Source: Desulfovibrio sp. JY (lineage in GTDB: Bacteria > Desulfobacterota > Desulfovibrionia > Desulfovibrionales > Desulfovibrionaceae). Taken from it: a DNA stretch of 64,000 nt. The notes beneath the pieces were generated by a model. That model saw only the letters and a program-made list of their open reading frames with translations, was not told the DNA's origin and ran no database searches. How positions within the stretch are numbered: the stretch's first letter is position 1; every line of letters starts with the position of its first letter. The stretch covers positions 434,001-498,000 of the forward strand of contig CP082962.1 in assembly GCA_021730285.1 (NCBI GenBank), written 5' to 3'. A program made the translations under genes and the position numbers. Below, piece after piece: positions 37,610 through 47,013 of this stretch.

Positions 37610-39040
37610 ATGCCCCGATTCCGGTCCGCCGCTCTCGTTCTCGTCGCCGCCTGCTTTCTCGCCGCCACCGCCTCGGCCGCAACCTCCGTTTCCATGTACG
37701 GCGATTTCCGCGTGCAGGGCACGTTCTTCAGCAACCAGAACTACACCGGCTGGAACGCCGACGGCACCCAGACCGCGGACACCATGAATTTCTGGCAGCG
37801 CATGCGCCTGCACGTCGATCTTGCCGCCAACGAAAATCTGGCCTTTCGCCTGGGGCTTCGCGTCAACAACCAGACCTGGGGGCACGGCACCCTGACGGCG
37901 GCCAACCCCACGACCGCCATCGAGCCCTACCAGTGCTATCTCCAGTTCACCCTGCCCGGTACGGCCATCCAGGTGACGGCCGGCTACCAGCCCCTGTCCC
38001 TGCCCCATACCTCGGTCTTCTACGACTCCGTGGTGCTCGGCACGGACTCGGGCAACAGCGACGCGGCCGCCCTGGTCGTCAGCGTCCCGCTGCTCGAGGA
38101 CCGGCTCGGCGTCACGGCCGGCTACGCCCGGCTGGTGGACACCAACCGGACCTACGACACCACCACCACGCAAGTCGGCGACGAGCTGGACCTCACCTTC
38201 GTCACGCTGCCGGTGGCGATTTCGGGCACGCACATCACGCCCTGGGGCGCGGTGGCCATCCTCGGCCGCGCCGCCGACCTGCCGGACTCCATGAGCAACT
38301 CCCTGCGCGCCGCCGGGTCCTTCGTGACCCCGACGGGCTTTGCCGACAACCAGAGCGCCGCCTTCTGGACAGGCTTCACCCTGACCGCCGAGCTGCCGAT
38401 ACCGCTCAAGCTCTATGCCGACGCGGTCTACGGCGACGCCTGGGCCGCCGATCGGGAACGCTGCCGCCGGCGCGGCTGGTTCGCGGACGCGGCCCTGGAA
38501 TACACCGGCTTCACCATGGTCGCGCCCCAGCTCCTCGGCTGGTACGGCAGCGGCGAGGATTCCGGGCTGTCCAACGGCTCGGAACGGCTGCCCACCATCA
38601 ACACGGAATGGGGACCCGCCGGCTCGTTTCTGTTCAACGCCGACCAGTACCTGACCCAGGCCGCCATGAACACCACGCCCCAGGGCAGCATGGGATTAGT
38701 GCTTAATTTCAGCAAAATCAGCATCGTGCCGCGCCTGACCTCCCTGGTGGCCTTTTCCTACGCCACGGGCACCAGCTCGCCGGCGGGCCTGCGCAAGGCC
38801 GTGGCCGTCACGGGGGGACCCGGTTCCTATGTCACCATGGGGGAGGACCTGGCCCAGGGCGAAAACCTCTACTCCGTGGCCTGCGAGCATGTGTACGCCC
38901 TGACCGACGCCGTGAACCTGATCGGCGAGCTGGGCTGGGCGCATCCCGAAGGGCTCCACTCGAGCATCTGGGGGCATCGCATGGTCAACCAGGCCGGCGA
39001 CGCCTGGCAGGCGGCGCTTGGCATCATCTATACCTTTTAA
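37610..39040 (+). CDS. outer-membrane homotrimeric porin (Desulfovibrio type)
   Basis: The 476-aa protein has a signal peptide (LVLVAACFLAATASA), alternating beta-strand pattern throughout, and a C-terminal aromatic residue (IIYTF) for BAM recognition. The starts ATSVSMYGDFRVQGTFFSNQNY and FWQRMRLHVDLAANENLAFRLGL are typical of the porins abundant in Desulfovibrio outer membranes. AGGA lies before ATG 37610. It lies after gadCB on the same strand but separated by a hairpin and a 235-bp gap, so it probably has its own promoter. Solute is unknown. Confidence 0.9.
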   Translation: MPRFRSAALVLVAACFLAATASAATSVSMYGDFRVQGTFFSNQNYTGWNADGTQTADTMNFWQRMRLHVDLAANENLAFRLGLRVNNQTWGHGTLTAANPTTAIEPYQCYLQFTLPGTAIQVTAGYQPLSLPHTSVFYDSVVLGTDSGNSDAAALVVSVPLLEDRLGVTAGYARLVDTNRTYDTTTTQVGDELDLTFVTLPVAISGTHITPWGAVAILGRAADLPDSMSNSLRAAGSFVTPTGFADNQSAAFWTGFTLTAELPIPLKLYADAVYGDAWAADRERCRRRGWFADAALEYTGFTMVAPQLLGWYGSGEDSGLSNGSERLPTINTEWGPAGSFLFNADQYLTQAAMNTTPQGSMGLVLNFSKISIVPRLTSLVAFSYATGTSSPAGLRKAVAVTGGPGSYVTMGEDLAQGENLYSVACEHVYALTDAVNLIGELGWAHPEGLHSSIWGHRMVNQAGDAWQAALGIIYTF

Positions 39041-39155
39041 CGCCTGGCGCGGTCGGTCCCCATCCTCGGCATTTGCGCCGAGCACCAGAGGCTTTCCTTC
39101 GCCTCGGCTTGCCTGACCCTCCCCACACCATGAAACGTTTTGGGGAGGGGAGAGC

Positions 39156-39197
39156 GCGAGAGGGGGACACTTTTTTCAGAAAGGGTCCCCCTCTCGC
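39156..39197. repeat. type I hairpin repeat
   Basis: GCGAGAGGGGGAC against GTCCCCCTCTCGC, with the flank TTTTGGGGAGGGGAGAGC. Lies between the porin gene and the metE leader. Confidence 0.82.
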
Positions 39198-39264
39198 ACC
39201 TCCTTCTCTTTCCATCCTCCCCCCACATTGACAGGGTGCTGGATCTGGGCCATTGACGGGTCGA

Positions 39265-39475
39265 TTTGTGGTAAAGGACCTTTCGAGAAACGGAAGACGG
39301 TGTAAATCCGTCGCAGACGCGCTGCTGTGATCGGGGTTTGGCGGCGGTTATCCACTGGGTCGGGCGAACGCCGGCCTGGGAAGGATGCCGCCAGATGCTG
39401 ACGGTCCCCTCCGGGACCACCCCGTAAGCCAGAAGACGCCTCGAATCGGTCGGTATCCAGGCCTCGCGACATGGG
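39265..39475 (+). promoter_or_regulatory. cobalamin riboswitch upstream of metE
   Basis: The conserved core blocks are present in order: GGAAGACGGTGTAAATCC (39292-39309), GCAGACGCGCTGCTGTGA, CCTGGGAAGG (39375), and AAGCCAGAAGACGCC (39426). These are the signature of the AdoCbl riboswitch. With B12 bound it should repress the downstream B12-independent methionine synthase. A TTGACA at 39228-39233 may be the -35 box. Confidence 0.92.
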
Positions 39476-39527
39476 CCGGAGTGACCGTATATGCCGGACG
39501 CGCCCGCGTTTCCGGACCGTCACCCGT

Positions 39528-39563
39528 GCCCCGTTCCCCGCATCCGCCGGGGGCGGGTTTTTT
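39528..39563 (+). terminator. intrinsic terminator, expression platform of the metE riboswitch
   Basis: CCCGTTCCCCGC and GGGGGCGGG form a GC stem followed directly by TTTTTT, 75 bases before the metE start. Position between riboswitch and gene implies control by transcription termination. Confidence 0.8.
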
Positions 39564-39638
39564 GTTGCGTGCCGTTTTGGCCAGGCCGGCCGACGTCAAC
39601 CGCCCGCGAACCACGCGGGCCAACAAGGAGCACGTTGC

Positions 39639-41942
39639 ATGGTGACGCATTCGCTGGGATTTCCCCGCATGGGGCGCAACCGGGAACTCAAGGCAGCCCT
39701 CGAAAGTTACTGGGCCGGCAGGATCGATGCCGCCGCCCTGAAGGCGCAGGCCGCCGCCTTGCGGCTTTCGCACTGGAAGCTCGCGGGCGAGGCCGGCCTC
39801 GATTTGGTGCCGGTCGGCGACTTCTCCCTCTACGACCACATGCTCGACATGGCCTGCCTGCTGGGTGCGGTGCCGGAGCGCTTCGGCCATGCCGGCGGGG
39901 AGGTGCCCCTGGACACCTTTTTCGCCATGGCCCGGGGCCTCCAGGACGGGACGCGCGACGTGGCGGCCATGGAGATGACCAAGTGGTTCGACACCAACTA
40001 CCACTACATCGTGCCGGAGTTCACGCCGGGCCAGCGCCTTGCCGTGGTCGGGTCGAAGATCTTCGACGAGGCGCGTCAGGCCGCCGAGGCGGGATTCGCG
40101 GCCAAGGCCGTGCTGCCCGGGCCGTTCACGTTCCTTACGCTCGGCAAAAGCGCCACACCCGGCTTCGACCGCTTTTCGCTGCTCCCGGACCTGCTCGAGG
40201 CCTACCGGGACATCCTTGGCCGCCTGGGTGCGCTGTGCCCCTGGATCGAACTCGACGAGCCCATCCTGGCCCAGGACCTGCCCGAATCCCTGGCCGGCCC
40301 GTTCCGTGAGGCCTACCGTGACCTCGCCAAGACCACCGGTCCGGCGAAACTGATGCTCGCCACCTACTTCGGCGGCATCGCCCACAACCTGCCCTGGGTG
40401 GAAGGGCTGCCCCTTGGCGCGCTCCACATCGACTGCGTGCGCGACCCGACCCAGATCGCCTTGGTAGCCAAGGCGCTGTCGCCGGAAACCGCCTTGTCGC
40501 TCGGGCTCGTGGACGGGCGCAACATCTGGCGCGTGGACGCGGCCGCCGCCCTGGCCCGCATCGCGCTGGCGGCGGATCACGTCGGAGCGGAGCGCCTCAT
40601 GCTCGCGCCGTCGTGTTCGCTGCTGCATTGCCCGGTGGACCTTGCGGCGGAAACCGCCCTCGACCCGACCATCCGCAGTTGGATGGCCTTTGCCGTGCAG
40701 AAATGCCGCGAGGTGCGCCTGCTCGCCGATGCTGCCGCGCCCGGCGGGCCTGAGCATCCGGAGGTGGCCGCCGCCCTGGCCGACAACCGGGCCGCCTGGG
40801 AGAGCCGGCGGGAAAGCGTGGTCGCGACCGACGCGGCCGTGCGCCGGCGGGTGGATGCCGTGACCGTGGACATGTTCCACCGGCCGGCCCCCTATAAGGA
40901 ACGCGCCAAAACCCAGGCGGCCGCCCTCTCCCTGCCGCCCATCCCCACCACCACCATCGGCTCCTTTCCCCAGACGCCGGCAATCCGGCAGGCCCGGCGG
41001 CGCGCCAAGACCGGCGAGATGGACGCCGCCGCCTACAAAGCCTTCCTCAAGGAGACCATCGCCGACGTGGTGGCCCGGCAGGAGGCCCTCGGCCTCGACG
41101 TGCTGGTGCATGGCGAGCCCGAGCGAAACGACATGGTGGAGTATTTCGGCGAGCGGCTCGCCGGCTTTTGCTTCACGAAAAACGGCTGGGTGCAAAGCTA
41201 CGGCGCGCGCTGCGTCAAGCCGCCGGTCATCTACGGCGACGTGTCGCGCCCCGGCCCCATGACCGTGGACTGGTCGACCTACGCCGCTTCCCTGACGAAG
41301 AAACCCATGAAGGGCATGCTCACCGGCCCGGCCACCATCCTGTGCTGGAGCTTCGTGCGCGACGACCAGCCCCGCGAGACCACGCGCCGGCAGATCGCCC
41401 TGGCCATGCGCGACGAGGTGGCGGACCTGGAGCGGGCCGGGCTGCGCGTCATCCAGATCGACGAGCCGGCCCTGCGCGAGGGACTGCCGCTGCGGCGCAA
41501 GGACTGGGAGCTGGCCCTGGCCCTGGCCGTGGACGATTTCCGGCTGACCGCCGCCGTGGCGAGGCCGGAAACACAGATCCACACCCACATGTGCTACGCG
41601 GAATTCAATGACATCGTGCCGTCCATCGCGGCCATGGATGCCGACGTCATCAGCATCGAGGCCAGCCGCAGCCGCATGGAACTCCTCACCGCCTTCGCCG
41701 ACTTCCAATACCCCAACGAGATAGGTCCCGGGCTCTACGACATCCACAGCCCGCGTGTGCCGTCGGTCGCCGAGATGGAAACGCTGCTCAAACGCGCGGC
41801 CGCAGTCATCCCACCCGAACGACTGTGGGCCAACCCCGATTGCGGACTCAAGACCCGGGCCTGGCCGGAAGCCACCGCCGCCTTGGCCAATATGGTGGAA
41901 GCAGCCCGCCGCGTCCGCGCGGTGTTATTTGATAAGAGGTAA
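39639..41942 (+). CDS. metE: cobalamin-independent methionine synthase
   Basis: The 767-aa enzyme begins MVTHSLGFPRMGRNRELKAA, with the N-terminal and C-terminal barrels of MetE; the zinc site is seen as HMCYAEFND (about residue 650), with DCGLKTR near the end. It transfers a methyl group from methyltetrahydropteroyl-triglutamate to homocysteine without B12. AAGGAG is 8 bases before ATG. A cobalamin riboswitch and terminator lie upstream, so it should be made when B12 is low, implying a B12-dependent MetH elsewhere in the genome. A type II hairpin follows the stop. Confidence 0.97.
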   Translation: MVTHSLGFPRMGRNRELKAALESYWAGRIDAAALKAQAAALRLSHWKLAGEAGLDLVPVGDFSLYDHMLDMACLLGAVPERFGHAGGEVPLDTFFAMARGLQDGTRDVAAMEMTKWFDTNYHYIVPEFTPGQRLAVVGSKIFDEARQAAEAGFAAKAVLPGPFTFLTLGKSATPGFDRFSLLPDLLEAYRDILGRLGALCPWIELDEPILAQDLPESLAGPFREAYRDLAKTTGPAKLMLATYFGGIAHNLPWVEGLPLGALHIDCVRDPTQIALVAKALSPETALSLGLVDGRNIWRVDAAAALARIALAADHVGAERLMLAPSCSLLHCPVDLAAETALDPTIRSWMAFAVQKCREVRLLADAAAPGGPEHPEVAAALADNRAAWESRRESVVATDAAVRRRVDAVTVDMFHRPAPYKERAKTQAAALSLPPIPTTTIGSFPQTPAIRQARRRAKTGEMDAAAYKAFLKETIADVVARQEALGLDVLVHGEPERNDMVEYFGERLAGFCFTKNGWVQSYGARCVKPPVIYGDVSRPGPMTVDWSTYAASLTKKPMKGMLTGPATILCWSFVRDDQPRETTRRQIALAMRDEVADLERAGLRVIQIDEPALREGLPLRRKDWELALALAVDDFRLTAAVARPETQIHTHMCYAEFNDIVPSIAAMDADVISIEASRSRMELLTAFADFQYPNEIGPGLYDIHSPRVPSVAEMETLLKRAAAVIPPERLWANPDCGLKTRAWPEATAALANMVEAARRVRAVLFDKR

Positions 41943-41956
41943 GGAGCCTCCGGCGG

Positions 41957-42144
41957 CCAGGGGGAAACTTTTTGAAAAAAGTTTCCCCCTGGACCCCCTT
42001 CAAAAACTTTTCAAGGGTTATCAATCGATTATCGACGAGAGTTTGACTCGAAACGAGCTGTCTCGCCCCCCTTTAAAGTTTTTGGGGAGGGTGGGGGTCC
42101 GGGGGAGGGAACCCTTTTTTTCAAAAAAGGGTTCCCTCCCCCGG
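41957..42144. repeat. two facing type II hairpin repeats between convergent metE and nrdG
   Basis: 41957-41992 (CCAGGGGGAAAC with complement) follows metE after the head GAGCCTCCGGCGGCC; 42099-42144 (CCGGGGGAGGGAACCC with complement) follows nrdG on the other strand. Each points its tail into the shared spacer, giving each gene its own 3' element. Confidence 0.85.
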
Positions 42145-42164
42145 CGCTTTCCTCCCCTCCCCAA

Positions 42165-42878
42165 TCACCGAACGGTGATGGAGAGGCCGGGAGCGGTCTG
42201 GCGCAGTGCTTCCAGGAGGTCGTCCGGGAAGACGGCCGGTCCGGCGGCGCGAAGGTTTTCGTCGGAGCAGCCTTTGGGCTGGAAGGGCTGGATGACCCAG
42301 GTGGGGACTTCCTGCCGGTCCAGTTCTTCGGCCAGGGAAGTCATGTCCGCCCTGTCGAGCAGGCCCGGGTGCCAGGTGGTGCGCACTTCGAAGGCGACGT
42401 GCGCCTGATTGAGGAGTTGCAGGCTGGCCAGGGCCGGCTCGGCGCTGCCGGGGATGCCGGTGATGCGGTCATAGGCCGCGGCCGGGGCCTTGATGTCGCA
42501 GCCCACCCAGTCGCAGGCGGGCAGCACGTCGGCCAGGGCGTCGGGGAACATGCCGGCCGTGTGCAGGCCGATTTTGAAGCCGAGTTCGCGCACGGCCGCC
42601 ATGGCCGCGCCGAGTCCCTTTTGTCGCGTGGGTTCGCCGCCGGAAAAAACCACCGCGTCGAGGAGTCCCTGCCGGCTTTCCAGCCAGGACAGGGCACCGG
42701 CGAAATCCTCGTCGGCCTCGCCATCCCCTTCGCGCAGGGCGGCGTTGTGGCAGTAGGGGCAGCGCCAGGGACAGCCCCGGCAGAAAAGCACCGCCGCCAG
42801 CTCCCCGGGGTAATCCAGGGTGGAAAGCGGCGTGCGGCCGCCAAGACGCAATCCTTCTTCATTTCGTATCTTTTGCAT
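42165..42878 (-). CDS. nrdG: anaerobic ribonucleotide reductase activating enzyme
   Basis: The 237-aa radical SAM protein has CRGCPWRCPYCHN (CxxxCxxC near residue 36) and VVFSGGEPTRQ, the SAM-binding GGE motif. It generates the glycyl radical on NrdD using SAM and a low-potential electron donor. It follows nrdD on the same strand with a type II hairpin between them (42973-43008). Longer than E. coli NrdG (154 aa), like the version common in sulfate reducers and archaea. Confidence 0.92.
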   Translation of the reverse strand: MQKIRNEEGLRLGGRTPLSTLDYPGELAAVLFCRGCPWRCPYCHNAALREGDGEADEDFAGALSWLESRQGLLDAVVFSGGEPTRQKGLGAAMAAVRELGFKIGLHTAGMFPDALADVLPACDWVGCDIKAPAAAYDRITGIPGSAEPALASLQLLNQAHVAFEVRTTWHPGLLDRADMTSLAEELDRQEVPTWVIQPFQPKGCSDENLRAAGPAVFPDDLLEALRQTAPGLSITVR

Positions 42879-42972
42879 TCGTACTTCCGCAAGGGAACGT
42901 CATCACCACACCGAATCCCATAGTGGGATTCCAGTCATTGCCCGTTCCCTTTGAAAGTTTTTGAAGGGGGGT

Positions 42973-43008
42973 CCGGGGGGAAACTTTTTTCAAAAAGTTT
43001 CCCCCCGG
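42973..43008. repeat. type II hairpin repeat between nrdD and nrdG
   Basis: CCGGGGGGAAACTTTTT with complement. On the minus strand the head GCCTCCGGCGGCC follows the nrdD stop, the same orientation as after metE. It may set the nrdD:nrdG ratio. Confidence 0.82.
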
Positions 43009-43033
43009 CCGCCGGAGGCGCCCTCCCCCCCGC

Positions 43034-45208
43034 TTATTGAGGCTCGGCGAAACAGATGCGTTCTTCGTATTCGCCCTGTTTGCCGATATTGAAGGCCGAT
43101 TTGGGTCGGTAGTAGCCCATGACCCGGGTCCAGATCTCGCAGGCGCGGGTTTCGCCGGCCGTGGCGCAGCGCGGGCAGGTCTCGTGCTCGCCGGCCAGGT
43201 AGCCGTGGACGTCGCAGATGGAGAAGGTGGGCGTTATGGTGATGTAGGGCAGCGCAAAGCGGGAAAGCGCCCGGCGCACCAGGTGCTTGCAGGCCTCGGC
43301 GCTGGAGATGCGTTCGCCCATGTAGAGGTGGAGCACCGTGCCGCCGGTGTATTTGCGCTGAAGCTCCTCCTGGCGCGAAAGCGCCTCGAAGGGGTCGTCG
43401 GTAAAGCCGACCGGCAGCTGGGACGAGTTGGTGTAGTAAGGCTTTTCCGTCGTTCCGGCCTGGATGATGCCGGGGAAGCGTTTGCGGTCTTCCTTGGCGA
43501 ACCGGTAGGTGGTGCCTTCGGCCGGGGTGGCTTCCAGGTTGTAGAGGTGGCCGGTCTGCTCCTGGAACTCGGTCATGCGCGCGCGCACGTGGTCGAGCAG
43601 GCGCACGGCCAGGGCGTGGCCGGCCGGGGTGGTGATGTTTTCGGCATCGGACGTGAAGTTGCGGATCATTTCATTGATGCCGTTGACGCCGATGGTGGAG
43701 AAATGGTTGCGCAGCGAACCCAGGTAGCGCTTGGTGTAGGGGAAAAGCCCGGCGTCCATGCGCCGCGTGATCTCCTTGCGCTTGATCTCCAGGCTGGTGC
43801 GGGCGATGTCGAGCAGGCCGTCCAGGCGGGCCAGAAGTCCCGCCTCGTCGCCGCGATGGCTGTAGCCGAGCCGGGCGCAGTTGATGGTGACAACGCCCAC
43901 GGACCCGGTCTGCTCGGCGCTGCCGAAAAGGCCGTTGCCGCGCTTTAAAAGCTCGCGCAGGTCGAGCTGGAGCCGGCAGCACATGGAGCGCACCATGTTG
44001 GGCTCGAGGTCGGAATTCACGAAATTCTGGAAGTAGGGCAGGCCGTACTTGGCCGTCATCTCGAAGAGAATGTCGACGTTGGGCGACTCCCAGGGAAAAT
44101 CCTTGGTGATGTTGTAGGTGGGGATGGGGAAGGTGAAGACCCGTCCCTTGGCGTCGCCGGCGGTCATGACGTCGATGTAGGCCCGGTTGATCATGTCCAT
44201 TTCGGCTTGGAGCTCGCCGTAGGTGAAATCGAGCTCCTCGCCGCCGATGCGCGGATGCTGGCCGGCCAGGTCGTCCGGGCAGGTCCAGTCGAAGGTCAGG
44301 TTGGTGAAGGGGGTCTGGGTGCCCCAGCGCGACGGCACGTTCAGGTTGTAGATCAGCTCCTGGATGGACTGGCGCACCTCGGCGTAATCGAGCCTGTCCT
44401 TGCGCACGAACGGGGCCATGTAGGTGTCGAAGGAGGAAAAGGCCTGGGCCCCGGCCCACTCGTTTTGCAGCGTGCCGAGAAAATTGACGATCTGTCCGAC
44501 AGCGCTGGAAAGATGGCGCGGCGGGTCGGCTTCCACCTTGTCCGGCACGCCGTTTAAGCCTTCTTCCAGCAGCGTGCGCAGCGACCAGCCGGCGCAGTAG
44601 CCGGCCAGCATGTCCAGGTCGTGGATGTGCAGGTCGCCTTCGCGGTGGGCGGCGCCCACTTCCGGCGGATAGACGTGGTTGAGCCAATAATTGGCCACCA
44701 CCTTGCCCGAGACGTTCAAGATGAGTCCGCCGAGCGAATAACCCTGGTTGGCGTTGGCGGCCACGCGCCAGTCCTGGCGGTCGAGGTATTCGTTGATGGA
44801 GGCGGCCACGTCCACCACGGTCTTCTTGTCGTGGCGCAGCTTGGCCCGCTGTTCCCGGTAGACCGAGTAGGCGCGCATGGTGCGGAAGTGGTTGGCCGAA
44901 ATCAGGGCCTGCTCCACCACGTCCTGGATGCGCTCGATGTCCGGGATCTGTCCGGTGAAGCGGTGGGACAGCACTTTGACGGCCTGGGCCGTGAGCAGCC
45001 GGGCCTCGGCGTCCTCGAACTCGCCCGTGACCGCGCCGGCCCGGCGGATGGCGGAGAAAATCTTCTCGCCGTCAAAAGGAACGACCTTGCCATCGCGCTT
45101 TTTGATGCGCATGGGCACGGCCACGGCGACACGTTCCGGCGCAGCGGACGCTGCGGATTCCGGCACGGTGTCGAAAGAGAGATCGGAACTGGTCATCGGT
45201 TCCAGCAT
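43034..45208 (-). CDS. nrdD: anaerobic (class III) ribonucleoside-triphosphate reductase
   Basis: The 724-aa enzyme has an N-terminal ATP-cone (MRIKKRDGKVVPFDGEKIF, about 33-120), the glycyl-radical barrel, a zinc site in CDVHGYLAGEHETCPRC and the C-terminal radical motif RVMGYYRPK, Gly being the radical residue. It reduces NTPs to dNTPs in strict anaerobiosis with formate as reductant. ATG 45208 has AGGGA 6 bases upstream; MTSS at 45196 is an alternative. A cobalamin riboswitch lies upstream, so nrdD is the B12-independent reductase used when a B12-dependent class II enzyme cannot work. nrdG follows. Confidence 0.96.
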   Translation of the reverse strand: MLEPMTSSDLSFDTVPESAASAAPERVAVAVPMRIKKRDGKVVPFDGEKIFSAIRRAGAVTGEFEDAEARLLTAQAVKVLSHRFTGQIPDIERIQDVVEQALISANHFRTMRAYSVYREQRAKLRHDKKTVVDVAASINEYLDRQDWRVAANANQGYSLGGLILNVSGKVVANYWLNHVYPPEVGAAHREGDLHIHDLDMLAGYCAGWSLRTLLEEGLNGVPDKVEADPPRHLSSAVGQIVNFLGTLQNEWAGAQAFSSFDTYMAPFVRKDRLDYAEVRQSIQELIYNLNVPSRWGTQTPFTNLTFDWTCPDDLAGQHPRIGGEELDFTYGELQAEMDMINRAYIDVMTAGDAKGRVFTFPIPTYNITKDFPWESPNVDILFEMTAKYGLPYFQNFVNSDLEPNMVRSMCCRLQLDLRELLKRGNGLFGSAEQTGSVGVVTINCARLGYSHRGDEAGLLARLDGLLDIARTSLEIKRKEITRRMDAGLFPYTKRYLGSLRNHFSTIGVNGINEMIRNFTSDAENITTPAGHALAVRLLDHVRARMTEFQEQTGHLYNLEATPAEGTTYRFAKEDRKRFPGIIQAGTTEKPYYTNSSQLPVGFTDDPFEALSRQEELQRKYTGGTVLHLYMGERISSAEACKHLVRRALSRFALPYITITPTFSICDVHGYLAGEHETCPRCATAGETRACEIWTRVMGYYRPKSAFNIGKQGEYEERICFAEPQ

Positions 45209-45330
45209 GGCATTCCCTGCGATACCGCGTTCCGGTATCGAGATGGAACCGAGGCGGGACGCGCGGCCGCGAGCGCCACCCCATGCGCTGCGAGGCCGGT
45301 CGCCCTCCCTCGAGGCTCCCTGGCGGTTCG

Positions 45331-45353
45331 TCCGCGAACAGGCTTCGCGGACG
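45331..45353 (-). promoter_or_regulatory. hairpin between the cobalamin riboswitch and nrdD
   Basis: GTCCGCGAA/TTCGCGGAC pair perfectly around a 5-nt loop just after the aptamer on the minus strand. No U run follows, so control may be at translation or by an anti-structure; a second hairpin (CGATACCG/CGGTATCG, 45220-45240) sits right before the nrdD ribosome site. Confidence 0.5.
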
Positions 45354-45355
45354 GG

Positions 45356-45545
45356 TGCTGGCAGGTCTTCGGACTTGCGAACGTGACGGCCGGCAGACCG
45401 GGTGCCTACTGTCCGCCGCTTCCCAGGCCGGGGGCCCAGTGCTTGGTGGCGGAGGTCGTTTTCGCTTACCGCTGCGGGGCAGTCCCGGAGTCTCACCGGG
45501 TTCTCTTTTGCAGCCCGTCCCGGGGAGGACGGACGCCAGCGCTGC
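45356..45545 (-). promoter_or_regulatory. cobalamin riboswitch upstream of nrdD
   Basis: Reading the minus strand, the conserved blocks are GAACCCGGTGAGACTCCGGG, CTGCCCCGCAGCGGTAAGC, CACTGGGCC, CCTGGGAAGCGG and AAGTCCGAAGACCTGCCAGC, all in the order of the AdoCbl riboswitch. It precedes the class III ribonucleotide reductase, a known target of this riboswitch. The aptamer is more canonical than the one before metE. Confidence 0.94.
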
Positions 45546-45680
45546 CATGGTATAGGGGGGGGCGACCGGGAGAGTCAACCGGCCTCAGGGGGGCGGGGGC
45601 GGCCGCTATCGGGCTTCGTTCGGCCGCCCCCGGAGCTTCCGGGCGATTTGAAAAAAAATCCGTCGTCGGCGCGGCGTCAC

Positions 45681-45944
45681 TCAGTGATCGTGGGTGTGGG
45701 GCACGTGCTCGTGGTCCGGGTGGACATGGTCGTGAGGGCCGTGCTCGCCGGTATGCTGGTGTTCGTGCGCGCCTTCCCCCGCGCCGTGCTCGTGGGGATG
45801 CTTGTGCTCGTGTTCATGTTCATGGGTATGGACATGGACATGCTTGTGGGTGTGCTTGCCGATGCCGGGATGCTCGTGTTCGTGCTCGTGTTCGTGGGTA
45901 TGCTCGTGGCTATGGTCATGGTGGTGTTCGTGGTCGCCTTGCAT
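45681..45944 (-). CDS. extremely His-rich metal-binding protein, 87 aa
   Basis: About 36 of 87 residues are histidine, mostly alternating with Glu, Asp, Lys or Val (EHEHEHEHPGIGKHTHKHVH). GGAGG is 8 bases before ATG 45944. No signal peptide, so it is cytoplasmic. Such sequences bind Ni, Zn, Co or Cu and serve in metal storage or as chaperones, like SlyD tails, HypB or NikR-linked stretches. It lies between ubiX and the nrdD riboswitch on the same strand. Metal is unknown; the B12 context makes cobalt worth testing, which is inference. Confidence 0.82.
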   Translation of the reverse strand: MQGDHEHHHDHSHEHTHEHEHEHEHPGIGKHTHKHVHVHTHEHEHEHKHPHEHGAGEGAHEHQHTGEHGPHDHVHPDHEHVPHTHDH

Positions 45945-46178
45945 GATGGCTGCCTCCTTTTTCTTTTTGTTATTCCATGAACCATTTCGCCGTCCCCGCC
46001 AAGACGGCATGTTTTTTCCCTTCCTCGCACAAGGCGTTCCCGTTCTCCGGGGCCGACATTCTCCCCGGATACAAAAACCGGATGCGTACGCTTTTCAATG
46101 CGGCGCAATTTCCAGGGAAGCAACGGACCGCGACCTTTCCGCCCCCGCGTATGCACCGTCCCGCCGACGCGGGCCGGA

Positions 46179-46748
46179 TCACCCCTCCCGGCCGTCCCAA
46201 CGGTGGAAGAGGTCGTGGGGGATGGCGAACTGGTCCAGGATCTTGCCCACGGTCTGGTCCACGATGTCCATGATGGTGCGGGGGCCGTGGTAGAACGACG
46301 GGGCCGGGGGCAGGATGACGCCGCCCATTTCGGTCACGGCCGTCATGTGGCGCAGGTGCCCCAGGTGCAGCGGCGTTTCGCGCGGCACGAGCACCAGCTT
46401 GCGCCGCTCCTTGAGCGTCACGTCGGCGGCCCGGGCCAGCAGGTTGTCGCCAAGGGACAGGGCGACCTGGGCCAGGGTCTTCATGGAGCACGGGACCACC
46501 ACCATGCCGTGCACGGGAAACGAGCCGCTCGAGATAGCCGCCGCCAGATTGTCGTGGGCATGGACCACATCGGCCAGGGCCGTGACGGCCTCGGCCGTGA
46601 AGTCGGTCTCGTAGGCCAACGTCGTGGCCGCGCCCCGGCTCAAAATGAGATGCGTTTCCACCTCGGCCACGCCGCGCAGGACCTCGAGCAACCGGATGCC
46701 GTAGATCACGCCGCTTGCGCCCGTTATGCCGACCAGGAGCCGTTTCAT
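46179..46748 (-). CDS. ubiX: flavin prenyltransferase
   Basis: The 189-aa flavoprotein begins MKRLLVGITGASGVIYGIRL, the dodecameric UbiX/Pad1 signature, with VVPCSMKTLAQ and KERRKLVLVPRETPLH, the FMN and dimethylallyl-phosphate site. It makes prenylated FMN for UbiD-type decarboxylases. AGGA lies before ATG 46748. No ubiD is in the window, so its partner is elsewhere; in sulfate reducers it usually serves menaquinone-related or aromatic acid decarboxylation. Confidence 0.96.
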   Translation of the reverse strand: MKRLLVGITGASGVIYGIRLLEVLRGVAEVETHLILSRGAATTLAYETDFTAEAVTALADVVHAHDNLAAAISSGSFPVHGMVVVPCSMKTLAQVALSLGDNLLARAADVTLKERRKLVLVPRETPLHLGHLRHMTAVTEMGGVILPPAPSFYHGPRTIMDIVDQTVGKILDQFAIPHDLFHRWDGREG

Positions 46749-47013
46749 GATTTTTCCTCCGGTTGTGTGGACAGTTATCCGAGCCAGCCCGCTCCAGGCG
46801 CCCTTCTTCCGGCCCGCCAGCCTTCCGATGTTTGCGGCGCCGCATATTGACATCCGAAACGGTGCGGGTAAACCTGCGATAGTTTCCAAAACAAAGAAGT
46901 TGGAGAGTCGCGGGCACAGGGCATACCGCGTGCCCTGATCCGTTTTTCGGCCGGTGCTTCTCCCCGCATGGCGGATTCGCGTCTTGCCACAGTCCCCGCA
47001 GTACGGAGTCTCT

